This document shows, piece after piece, positions 26,263 through 33,964 of a DNA stretch of 52,974 bases; the first letter of the stretch is position 1, and every line of letters starts with the position of its first letter. Location of the stretch: assembly GCA_964607915.1 (NCBI GenBank), contig CAZSMU010000010.1, positions 1 to 52,974 on the forward strand. The letters run 5' to 3'. The position numbers and the translations under genes were made by a program. The DNA comes from JADJPL01 sp964607915. Its GTDB lineage: Bacteria; Bacteroidota; Bacteroidia; Chitinophagales; Saprospiraceae. The notes below the pieces were generated by a model that saw only the letters and a list, made by a program, of their open reading frames with translations, was not told where the DNA came from and made no database searches.

Positions 26263-29203
26263 GTCCTTTCATTCAAACACAACAAGCCATCCTGGTGCGC
26301 CGCAAAACCCCATTGTGGCGCGATGGGGTGTACGGGCGCTCATCGTTTTTCTATGCTGGACGCTCCTTTGGCCGCAACTGTCGGGGCAAGGGGTTCCTTT
26401 TGTCCAAAATTTTTCGAAAGCGGAGTACAACGGAGGTACGCAAAGTTGGGATTTTGCACAAGACGGCGACGGCATCCTCTATGTAGCCAATAACGAAGGG
26501 CTGCTCGAATTCGACGGGGTGAACTGGGCCCTGCATCCGGTAGCCAACAAAACGATTGTGCGCTCCATCGCCGCAGACGGCAAGGGGCGCCTCTATGTCG
26601 GTGCCCAGGGGGAAATCGGTTTTTTTGCACCGGATGCGCGGGGACGACTGGCCTATACCTCCTTTCAATCCCGGCTATCCCGGCTGAAGCGCAAGGCGGA
26701 AGATTTCTGGGATGCCCTCCTCGCCGATGACGGTGCTCTGTTCTTTCGCTCGGGCAATCAAATCATCCGTATCAAAGAGGACGGTATGCAGGCCTGGTAC
26801 CCCGAAGGGAGTTTTCTCTACCTGCAGCGCACAGGTAGTCGGATCATCGCACAAGACAGTCGCCGGGGCATCGTGGCACTCCTCCCGGACGGGCAACAGG
26901 AGCTGCTCGCGCCTCCGGTAGAGCCACAGATGGAAATCGTCTCCATCCTCGAGCAGCCCGGCGCAGATCCGGTCGTCTGCCTGCGCAATGGTCGCCTGTA
27001 CCATTGGAAGGGAAAAAAGCTGCTGCCCTGGGAAACCGATGCCGATGCATACCTGTACAAACACCGCCTCTATACGGCCACCCAGCTTGCCGACGGCAAA
27101 CTCGCCTTGGGCACTTCGCAGGGGGGCGTTGTACTCCTCAAACCCGACGGGACAGTACAGATCATCCTGAGCCGGAAAAACGGCCTGCAGAACAACAATG
27201 TGCTGAGTCTGTTTGCCGACCATCAGAAAAATCTGTGGGTAGGTACCGACAGCGGTATAGACTGCATCCAGGCCAATTCCCCCTACACCTTCCTACTGCC
27301 CGATGAGGAACTCGAAGGAGCGGGATACGGCGGGGCCCTGACCCAAAATACGGGCTTTTTTGCCACCTCCAACGGCCTGTACGCCGGTACCCGCGACCCC
27401 TCCGGCGGCTGGACTGCCGCTTCGTTCGCTTTGGTACCCGGCACCCAGGGCCAAGCCTGGGGGGTACAGAACATCGCAGGCGAACTATGGGTCAGTCACC
27501 ACGAAGGGCCATACCTCCTGGCCTCTCCTGCCCGGGCGCAGCGCATGGGCGACATAGGAGGCACCTGGACCTTTGCTCAGCCGGGAGCCAACCCCCAACT
27601 GCTCATCGGGGGAGGCTATAACGGTATCTATTTGTTTGAAAAAAAAGGCGGCGACTGGTCTCTGTGGAAAAAAGTACCGGGTATAGAAGAATCCTGCCGC
27701 ATCCTGGCACTGGAAAACGACCGCCTGCTGTGGGTAGCTCACCCCTATCGCGGTATTTTCCAACTCCGCTTTGCCGCCGATTATTCCTCGGCCGAAATTC
27801 GTTTTTTCAACGCTTCCCGAGGGCTTCCCAGCAATAATTTCAACCACGTGTTCAAAATTGGCGACGAAGTGGTCTTTGCTACAGAAAAAGGCCTGTACCG
27901 CTTTGATAAGCTCAGAGACAGCTTTGAGCCTTATGCTGCACTCAATCCATATTTCAAATCCTATCAGAGAGTCAAGTATCTGCACTATGGGCACCGCGGC
28001 GAAATCTGGTTCGCCGCCGACAAGGAAGTCGGCTATCTCAAGCCTGTCCGCACCGACGGGAAAGCAATCTATACCCCCGTGGTGTTGCCCTTTTTACACG
28101 GAAAGTTGCTCGGCGGCTTTGAATTCATTTACCCTTATGACGAGCATCGCGTCGTCTTTGGATCCGACAAGGGGTTCATCTTTTTTGATCAGTCGCAAAA
28201 ATCCATCCTCCCCGATGCCGTGCTGATCCGGGAAGTACGCCTTGCCCAGCCCAACGACAGTCTGCTCTTCGTGTCGAGGCCGGTCCTGGGTGGATTGAAA
28301 AAACAGGAGCTCGAGCTTTCCTCCCGGGAGCGCGACCTCTCTTTCAGGTATGTGCTGCCCGACCTCAATCAGCAGCCCGGCATCCAGTACCGATGGCGGC
28401 TGGTGGGCAATGACCCGGGCTGGAGCGAGTGGTCGGCGAGCAACCACAAAGAGTTCGTGCAACTCCCCCCCGGCGATTACCGCTTTGAAGTGGAAGCACG
28501 CCCTTTCACGGGCGGCGAGGTACTGGCTACGGCCATCCCTTTCCGCATAGCCCCGCCGTGGTATTTGTCGCGCACTGCACGCCTGGCCTATATCCTACTG
28601 TCAGCCATGAGCCTTTTTCTTCTGGTAGCCCTGCCCCGACGGCGCTTTGCCCGGGAAAAGGAACACCTCACGCTGGCCCACCAACGAGAGCAGGAAGTGC
28701 AGCAACAACAAGTTTTTGAAGCCCAAAAAGAAATCCAGCTCATTCTCGAAGCCAAACTGGAGGACGAAATACGGTTCAAAAACCAGGAACTGGCCGCTAC
28801 GACCTTCCACCTGCTCCAAAAAAGCGAAATCCTGCAGAATACCAGCGAGCAACTCGTCACGATCAGCCAACAGTGCCCCGACTCTAATACCCGGCGTTCC
28901 ATCGAGGGCCTCATCCGCGGCCTGACCCAAACCGACCAGTTTGACAAAGACTGGGAACTCTTCGCCCAACGCTTCGACCAGGTACACTCCGACTTCCTGA
29001 AACGGCTCAAAGAGCGCTTCCCTCAGATAACCCCCAAGGACCAAAAATTGTGTGCCTACCTGCGCTTAAACCTCAATTCTAAAGAAATCGCTCCGCTCAT
29101 GGGTATCTCTGTGCGCAGCGTCGAGGTGAGCCGCTACCGCCTGCGCCGCAAGCTGGGCCTCGATTCCGAGGAAAACCTGACGGGCTTTTTGCTCCGCTTT
29201 TGA
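26261..29203 (+). CDS. Beta-propeller / Y_Y_Y sensor with LuxR-type DNA-binding tail
   Basis: A protein of up to 980 residues. An N-terminal anchor (ALIVFLCWTLLWPQL) is followed by periplasmic propeller-type repeats (ILYVANNEGLLEFDGVNW, LYVGAQGEIGFF, LWVGTDSGIDCIQ). The triple-tyrosine domain near 660-740 (IQYRWRLVGNDPGWSEW ... PPGDYRFEVEA) comes next. A transmembrane helix (LAYILLSAMSLFLLVALP), a coiled coil and a C-terminal LuxR-like helix-turn-helix (ITPKDQKLCAYLRLNLNSKE ... SVRSVEVSRYRLRRKLG) complete it. It resembles hybrid two-component systems but has no kinase or receiver. It is divergent from the glucan locus and is its likely regulator. The start is uncertain: TTG at 26261 or GTG at 26315, as no ATG is available. 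Confidence 0.85.
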   Translation: MSFHSNTTSHPGAPQNPIVARWGVRALIVFLCWTLLWPQLSGQGVPFVQNFSKAEYNGGTQSWDFAQDGDGILYVANNEGLLEFDGVNWALHPVANKTIVRSIAADGKGRLYVGAQGEIGFFAPDARGRLAYTSFQSRLSRLKRKAEDFWDALLADDGALFFRSGNQIIRIKEDGMQAWYPEGSFLYLQRTGSRIIAQDSRRGIVALLPDGQQELLAPPVEPQMEIVSILEQPGADPVVCLRNGRLYHWKGKKLLPWETDADAYLYKHRLYTATQLADGKLALGTSQGGVVLLKPDGTVQIILSRKNGLQNNNVLSLFADHQKNLWVGTDSGIDCIQANSPYTFLLPDEELEGAGYGGALTQNTGFFATSNGLYAGTRDPSGGWTAASFALVPGTQGQAWGVQNIAGELWVSHHEGPYLLASPARAQRMGDIGGTWTFAQPGANPQLLIGGGYNGIYLFEKKGGDWSLWKKVPGIEESCRILALENDRLLWVAHPYRGIFQLRFAADYSSAEIRFFNASRGLPSNNFNHVFKIGDEVVFATEKGLYRFDKLRDSFEPYAALNPYFKSYQRVKYLHYGHRGEIWFAADKEVGYLKPVRTDGKAIYTPVVLPFLHGKLLGGFEFIYPYDEHRVVFGSDKGFIFFDQSQKSILPDAVLIREVRLAQPNDSLLFVSRPVLGGLKKQELELSSRERDLSFRYVLPDLNQQPGIQYRWRLVGNDPGWSEWSASNHKEFVQLPPGDYRFEVEARPFTGGEVLATAIPFRIAPPWYLSRTARLAYILLSAMSLFLLVALPRRRFAREKEHLTLAHQREQEVQQQQVFEAQKEIQLILEAKLEDEIRFKNQELAATTFHLLQKSEILQNTSEQLVTISQQCPDSNTRRSIEGLIRGLTQTDQFDKDWELFAQRFDQVHSDFLKRLKERFPQITPKDQKLCAYLRLNLNSKEIAPLMGISVRSVEVSRYRLRRKLGLDSEENLTGFLLRF

Positions 29204-29242
29204 AGCCCTGCAGCCTGGCCATGGATTTATATAGGTAAGAAA

Positions 29243-29292
29243 ATATATGTTTTATTTTTAAACATTATTTTGTTGAAAAATAAAACATATAT
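29243..29292. promoter_or_regulatory. 17-bp perfect inverted repeat, probable antitoxin operator
   Basis: Arms 29243-29259 (ATATATGTTTTATTTTT) and 29276-29292 (AAAAATAAAACATATAT) are exact reverse complements around a 16-base spacer that contains a TTTTG -33 candidate. The right arm overlaps the first bases of the TATCTTTG -7 box. Its placement is ideal for self-repression by the helix-turn-helix antitoxin encoded next. Confidence 0.6.
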
Positions 29293-29297
29293 CTTTG
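29290..29297 (+). promoter_or_regulatory. promoter -7 box of the toxin-antitoxin operon
   Basis: TATCTTTG is an exact TAnnTTTG match. With TTTG at 29269-29272 as -33 candidate the spacing is 17, slightly short. The predicted start near 29304 places the whole palindromic copy D in the 5' leader. Confidence 0.5.
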
Positions 29298-29308
29298 TGG
29301 AATTGAAT

Positions 29309-29470
29309 AGACTTGTTGCTCGGGGGAATATCGAGGGGTCAAAAAGGCCCTTTTTCGCCCACTTTAGGCCTTTTTCGGTCATATAGCGCCGCTATACTCC
29401 CTCAAAAAGCCTTCGTGTGGACAAAAAATGACTCTTTTTTTCCTCCTCTCTAACCCCGCGCAACAAGTCT
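29309..29470 (-). repeat. palindromic element, copy D (full length, 162 bp) in the toxin-antitoxin leader
   Basis: Read on the minus strand it begins AGACTTGTTGCGCGGGG and ends CCCGAGCAACAAGTCT, with the same inner blocks and the same 162-bp length as copy C in the opposite orientation. The stem CCAT/ATGG of copy C is CCAC/GTGG here, a compensatory change. It occupies almost the entire distance between the predicted transcription start and the antitoxin ATG. Confidence 0.92.
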
Positions 29471-29490
29471 AATAAAGAAAAAAATGCTCT

Positions 29491-30294
29491 ATGGATATAA
29501 AACTTTCCCAAAAGCAAATTGGCCGGAGAATAGCAGAAATTCGCAAAACGAAAGGGTTATCCCAGGAAGATTTATCTAAAAGTATCGATATTCCCCGATC
29601 CTCATTGGCTCAGATAGAGTTGGGCAACAGAGGTATTGATATCCTTGAATTACAAAGGCTTTCCCAGGTTTTGCGGTTCTCTTTGGACGATTTTATGTCC
29701 AGGGATTTCTCTGTAATCCAGGCAGTGACGGTTCAAGAGGAAAAGAAGCCCAGGAAAGAGGAAGAGCGCATTTCGCTACCTGTGCTTCAGGTCAATAAGT
29801 TTAAAAATGTCCTATTGTATATTCTTGAACACTGTGCGGGCAAGCCTAATATTGGGGAAACTGTTCTTTATAAACTCCTGTATTTCTGCGACTTTAACTA
29901 TTATGAGTTGTATGAGGAACATTTAACCGGAGCCAAGTATCGCAAATTGCCTTATGGACCCGTTCCGCAAAAGCTGGATACCATTCTCAATCAAATGATA
30001 GACAAAGGGCAGTTGCAAAGAGTAAAAACAGAGTACCACGGTTATCCTCAAACCCGCTATTTGCCTTTAGAAAAAGCTGATTTAAAGCAACTTAGGGCAA
30101 GTGAGAAGGAAGTCATTGATAGGGTTATCGAGCAAATGAGCGATTGGTCCGCCGCTGCAATCAGCAACTATTCTCATAAGGATATGCCCTGGCTGGCTTC
30201 TAAAGAAGGGGAAGACATAAATTATGAATTGGCTTTTTACAGAGAGGCTCCCTTTTCGGTAAGGAACTACGGAGATGAAATTGAAGAACGATGA
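29491..30294 (+). CDS. Panacea-domain (DUF4065) antitoxin with N-terminal helix-turn-helix
   Basis: A 267-residue protein. Residues about 5-70 are an XRE-type helix-turn-helix (IAEIRKTKGLSQEDLSKSIDIPRSSLAQIELG). Residues about 105-255 are a Panacea/DUF4065 domain (NVLLYILEHCAGKPNIGETVLYKLLYFCDFNYYELY ... YGPVP ... SNYSHKDMPW). This domain acts as the neutralising part in many toxin-antitoxin pairs with unrelated toxins, and the helix-turn-helix probably represses the operon. The gene overlaps the toxin gene by four bases (ATGA), so translation is coupled. Base composition and codon use are visibly richer in A+T than the flanking genes, which suggests horizontal gain. The ATG at 29491 begins the helix-turn-helix at its normal distance. 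Confidence 0.88.
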   Translation: MDIKLSQKQIGRRIAEIRKTKGLSQEDLSKSIDIPRSSLAQIELGNRGIDILELQRLSQVLRFSLDDFMSRDFSVIQAVTVQEEKKPRKEEERISLPVLQVNKFKNVLLYILEHCAGKPNIGETVLYKLLYFCDFNYYELYEEHLTGAKYRKLPYGPVPQKLDTILNQMIDKGQLQRVKTEYHGYPQTRYLPLEKADLKQLRASEKEVIDRVIEQMSDWSAAAISNYSHKDMPWLASKEGEDINYELAFYREAPFSVRNYGDEIEER

Positions 30295-30635
30295 TCTTTG
30301 ATGAATTAGCCGAATTTAAAAAAGACTTGAAAACCCTTTTGAAAAAATATAGAACGCTAAACGATGATATAGAGGTAGTTAAAATGGTGCTGGAGGTTGC
30401 ACCTGATGAAAGACCCCCTTTCAGTTTTCGCATGGATAATCTGGGACTGGAAACTTGCATCATCAAAGTGAAAAAGATGGCTTGTAGAGCATTGAAAGGC
30501 AGGGGGGTCAATTCAGGGTTGAGATTGGTTTATGCCTATTTTCCCAATGAACAGAAGATTACATTCATTGAACTGTATCATAAGAGTGACAAGGAAAATG
30601 AGGACAGGAATAGAATAACAGAGAATTTTAATTAA
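30291..30635 (+). CDS. RelE/HigB-like toxin
   Basis: A 114-residue basic protein with the layout of the RelE/ParE superfamily. An N-terminal helical pair (ELAEFKKDLKTLLKKYRTLNDDIEVVKMVL) is followed by strands with CIIKVKKMACRALKGRGVNSGLRLVYAY and ITFIELYHKSDKENED. Members paired with Panacea antitoxins are usually mRNA interferases that cleave at the ribosome; the basic residues in KVKKM and LKGRG would contact RNA. This is inferred from fold, size and partner. It overlaps the antitoxin gene by four bases and shares its A+T-rich composition. It ends ten bases before the convergent acetyltransferase gene. Confidence 0.82.
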   Translation: MIFDELAEFKKDLKTLLKKYRTLNDDIEVVKMVLEVAPDERPPFSFRMDNLGLETCIIKVKKMACRALKGRGVNSGLRLVYAYFPNEQKITFIELYHKSDKENEDRNRITENFN

Positions 30636-30644
30636 TACGAGGGA

Positions 30645-31148
30645 TCAGCGGGGGTAAGCCGCATACAACCCCCATTTTTTCCCTTCGGACAGGTATGGCC
30701 CCACATATTGCAGCCCTATCTTTTCCAGGACGCGGATGGAGGCGGTGTTTGCTTCCATGGCCCTGCCGACGATGCGCGGCATGGCGAAATGCCCAAAGCC
30801 GACTTCCAGGCAGGCGCTTGCCGCTTCAGTGGCATAGCCCTGGTTCCAGTGCGTTTTGAAAAAGCGGAAGCCGACATCGTACTCATCGAGTTCGGGGTTG
30901 TATTTTAGTCCGCACCAGCCCAGGAAGGCCCTGTCGGATTTCCGGATGACCCCCCAACGGCCGAAGCCATAGCGGCGGTAGTGGTCGTATTGCTCCAGAA
31001 AGCGTCGGGCAGCCTCGACACTTTCGAACGGGTCGTCGCCTGTGTACTGGACGACCTCCGGGTCCAAATTCAGCAGGTAGGCCTGTTCGGCATCGTCCGG
31101 GGTGATTTCTCGCAGGACGAGGCGCTCCGTTTCGGGCAGGTGCAGCAT
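30645..31148 (-). CDS. GNAT N-acetyltransferase (RimJ/RimL-like)
   Basis: A 167-residue acetyltransferase of the GNAT superfamily. It opens with TERLVLREITPDDAEQAYLLN. Motif A is weakly conserved (HWNQGYATEAASACLEVGF, matching the R/Q-x-x-G-x-A core that binds acetyl-CoA), and motif B is MEANTASIRVLEKIGL. These features match RimJ/RimL-type enzymes that acetylate protein N-termini or small amines; the substrate cannot be told. It lies five bases after clpB on the same strand and is probably co-transcribed with it. Confidence 0.85.
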   Translation of the reverse strand: MLHLPETERLVLREITPDDAEQAYLLNLDPEVVQYTGDDPFESVEAARRFLEQYDHYRRYGFGRWGVIRKSDRAFLGWCGLKYNPELDEYDVGFRFFKTHWNQGYATEAASACLEVGFGHFAMPRIVGRAMEANTASIRVLEKIGLQYVGPYLSEGKKWGLYAAYPR

Positions 31149-31153
31149 GGTAT

Positions 31154-33817
31154 TTAGTCGTTATCTTCGTCGGTATCGCTGTCTTCCGGTAGCGCCAGAG
31201 CACCCTCGAAGGGGTCTTTTCGGAAAGAGAGCAAGCCTTTGGCATCGGCATCTATGTAGATGGTATCGCCGGCTCCGAATTCCCCGCCGAGTACCCGTTT
31301 GGACAACTCGTTGATTACTTCTTTTTGCAGTACCCGCTTCATGGGGCGGGCACCGTACTGTGGGTCATAGCCCAGGTCGGCGAGCAAGTCTTTTGCCCGG
31401 TCGCTGGTACGCAGCGTGATAGCCTGTTTGGCGAGCATTTTCTGTACCTTTTTGAGCAGCAGGTCGAGGACCTCCTTGATTTCCGCTTTGCTCAAGGGCA
31501 GGAACATAATTTGGTCGTCAATGCGGTTCAGGAACTCGGGGCGCATATTTTCTTTGAGGAGGTTCAGTACCTCGACCCGGGTAGTTTCGATGATTTCGGT
31601 GCGGTGCTTTTCGCCCACTTCTGCGAGGTCTTCAAAATTTTCCAGGATGACATCCGATCCCATATTGGAAGTCATGATGATGATGGTATTTTTGAAGTTG
31701 GCGATGCGGCCCTTGTTGTCGGTGAGGCGGCCATCATCGAGTACCTGGAGCAGGATGTTGAAGGTGTCGGGATGCGCCTTTTCGATTTCATCGAGCAGGA
31801 TGATGGAATAAGGACGACGGCGTACCGCTTCTGTGAGCTGGCCGCCCTCATCGTAGCCGACGTATCCGGGAGGCGCACCGACGAGGCGGCTCACGGTATG
31901 GCGCTCCTGGTATTCGCTCATATCAATGCGGGTCATAGCGTGCTCATCGTCGAAGAGGACTTCGGCGAGGGTTTTGGCCAGTTCGGTTTTGCCGACGCCG
32001 GTAGGGCCGAGGAAGATGAAGGAGCCAATGGGGCGGTCGGCATCCTGTAGTCCTGCGCGGCTGCGCCGGATAGCGTCGGCTACGGCCCGCACGGCTTCGT
32101 CCTGGCCGATGAGCCGCTTTCCGATTTCTGCTTCGAGATGGAGGAGTTTATCGCGCTCACTCTGGGTCATTTTGTCCACGGGGATACCTGTCCAGCGGGA
32201 TACGACGTGGGCGATATCGCTGGGGGTTACTTTGTCATTGGTAAAGCGGCCCTCTTCAGGCAGGGTGGCGAGTTCTTCTTCGGCCTTTTTCAGCTCTGCT
32301 TTTTGGGCTTGTAGTTCGCCATAGCGGATTTTGGCTACGGTCTCATAGTCGCTGTTTCGCTCGGCGCGCTCTGCTTCGAGCTCGAGGCTCTCGATTTTTT
32401 TGCGGTAGTCCTGCACGCGGTCCACGATGGATTTTTCATTGCTCCAGGCGGCCATGAGGGAGTCTCGTTTTTCCTTTGCATTGGCGAGCTGCTCGTTGAG
32501 GACGGCCATCATTTTGTCGTTTTTCTCCCGTTTGACGGCTTCCCGCTCGATTTCGAGTTGTCTGACCTTGCGCTCCCACTCGTCAATGGTTTCCGGCAGG
32601 GAGTCGAGTTCGAGGCGTAGGCGGGCGGCGGCCTCATCTATCAAGTCAATAGCTTTGTCGGGTAGTTGTCGGTCTGGGATGTAGCGGTGGGAGAGTTCGG
32701 CGGCGGCGATCAGCGCCTCGTCCATGATTTCGATTTTGTGATAGACTTCATAGCGCTCCTGCAGACCGCGCAGTATGGAGATGGTGTCTTCCACGCTCGG
32801 TTCCTCGATGAGGACGGTCTGGAAGCGGCGCACCAGGGCTTTGTCTTTTTCGAAGTACTTCTGGTATTCGTCGAGGGTTGTGGCACCAATGGTGCGGAGT
32901 TCTCCCCGTGCCAGGGCTGGTTTGAGGATATTGGCGGCGTCCATGGCTCCTTGCCCACCTCCTGCGCCGATGAGGGTGTGGATTTCGTCCACAAAGAGGA
33001 TGATTTCGCCATTGGCGGCGGTAACTTCCTTGATAACTCCTTTGAGGCGCTCCTCGAATTCCCCTTTGTACTTGGCACCGGCGATGAGGGCAGCGATATC
33101 GAGTACGAAGATGCGTTTTGTTTTGAGGTTTTCCGGCACGTCCCCTTTGACGATACGCCAGGCGATGCCTTCGACAATGGCCGTTTTGCCTACCCCTGCC
33201 TCACCGATCAGGATAGGGTTGTTTTTTTTGCGGCGGGACAAGATGTGCAATACCCGTCGGATTTCCTCATCGCGGCCGATGATGGGATCGAGGTTGCCAT
33301 TTTCAGCCCGCTCATTGAGGTTGATAGCGTATTTTCCGAGGGCATTGTAGGTGTCCTCAGAACTTTGGTCGGTCACTTTTGCTCCTTTGCGGAGTTCTTC
33401 GATGGCTTTTCGGAGGGCTGGTTCCGTCGCGCCCAGCTCTTTGAGCAGTTTAGCCGCGCGGTCGTCGCCCTGGAGGATACCCAGCAGCATCAGTTCGATG
33501 GAGATGTATTGGTCGCCAAAGTCTTTGAGCAGGTTGCGCGCCCGGCTCAGTGCGCGGTTAGCCTCATTGCTGAGATACTGTTTTTCCGCACCTTCCACCC
33601 GGGGGTAAGTGCGCACTGCCTCTTCGAGTTTGCCCTTGAGCAAGGGCACCTGTACGCCCATTTTCTGCAGGACAAACTGGCTGACATTTTCCTCGGTTTC
33701 GAGGATACCCTTGAGGAGGTGCACGGTATCCACCTGTTGCTGTTCCAGGCCTGCTGCAATTTGCTGTGCCTTCAGGATGGACTCCTGTGCTTTTATCGTG
33801 AAATTATCGTACGTCAT
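31154..33817 (-). CDS. clpB: ClpB disaggregase
   Basis: An 887-residue Hsp100 chaperone. The N-terminal double Clp repeat (MTYDNFTIKAQESILKAQ) leads to AAA-1 with Walker A GEAGVGKT from residue 205. The long coiled-coil middle domain (about 400-540, REKNDKMMAVLNEQLANAKEKRD) separates this from AAA-2, which has Walker A GPTGVGKT from about residue 603. The M-domain separates ClpB from ClpA and ClpC. The protein solubilises aggregates with DnaK. The ATG at 33817 fits the conserved start; the frame extends 20 codons upstream through promoter sequence. An 8-bp inverted repeat with a 9-base spacer lies just upstream and could be a heat-shock operator. A GNAT gene follows closely. Confidence 0.97.
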   Translation of the reverse strand: MTYDNFTIKAQESILKAQQIAAGLEQQQVDTVHLLKGILETEENVSQFVLQKMGVQVPLLKGKLEEAVRTYPRVEGAEKQYLSNEANRALSRARNLLKDFGDQYISIELMLLGILQGDDRAAKLLKELGATEPALRKAIEELRKGAKVTDQSSEDTYNALGKYAINLNERAENGNLDPIIGRDEEIRRVLHILSRRKKNNPILIGEAGVGKTAIVEGIAWRIVKGDVPENLKTKRIFVLDIAALIAGAKYKGEFEERLKGVIKEVTAANGEIILFVDEIHTLIGAGGGQGAMDAANILKPALARGELRTIGATTLDEYQKYFEKDKALVRRFQTVLIEEPSVEDTISILRGLQERYEVYHKIEIMDEALIAAAELSHRYIPDRQLPDKAIDLIDEAAARLRLELDSLPETIDEWERKVRQLEIEREAVKREKNDKMMAVLNEQLANAKEKRDSLMAAWSNEKSIVDRVQDYRKKIESLELEAERAERNSDYETVAKIRYGELQAQKAELKKAEEELATLPEEGRFTNDKVTPSDIAHVVSRWTGIPVDKMTQSERDKLLHLEAEIGKRLIGQDEAVRAVADAIRRSRAGLQDADRPIGSFIFLGPTGVGKTELAKTLAEVLFDDEHAMTRIDMSEYQERHTVSRLVGAPPGYVGYDEGGQLTEAVRRRPYSIILLDEIEKAHPDTFNILLQVLDDGRLTDNKGRIANFKNTIIIMTSNMGSDVILENFEDLAEVGEKHRTEIIETTRVEVLNLLKENMRPEFLNRIDDQIMFLPLSKAEIKEVLDLLLKKVQKMLAKQAITLRTSDRAKDLLADLGYDPQYGARPMKRVLQKEVINELSKRVLGGEFGAGDTIYIDADAKGLLSFRKDPFEGALALPEDSDTDEDND

Positions 33818-33837
33818 AGCTTGTGATATTTGGGTTT

Positions 33838-33862
33838 GTTTTGCGAAATAGATACGCAAAAC
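33838..33862. promoter_or_regulatory. inverted repeat upstream of clpB, possible heat-shock operator
   Basis: GTTTTGCG (33838-33845) and CGCAAAAC (33855-33862) are perfect 8-base arms with a 9-base spacer, 21 bases before the clpB ATG. The 9-base spacing is like the CIRCE operator of HrcA, but the arms are not the CIRCE sequence. Confidence 0.45.
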
Positions 33863-33964
33863 GACGGCCAAATCCAAATAGGTGACGTTTTGGCGGGAAA
33901 GGGGTGAAAAAATGGCAGGATTGTTTGGTCGGGGCGGTTTTGCGCGATGATTCCCCTTGCCAGC

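Noticed and set aside
29308..29315. TAGACTTG at the repeat edge as a -7 promoter box
   Set aside because: It matches TAnnTTTG at all but one position, but no -33 partner is found at consistent spacing in the copies. Better boxes lie just upstream at 8641 and 29290.
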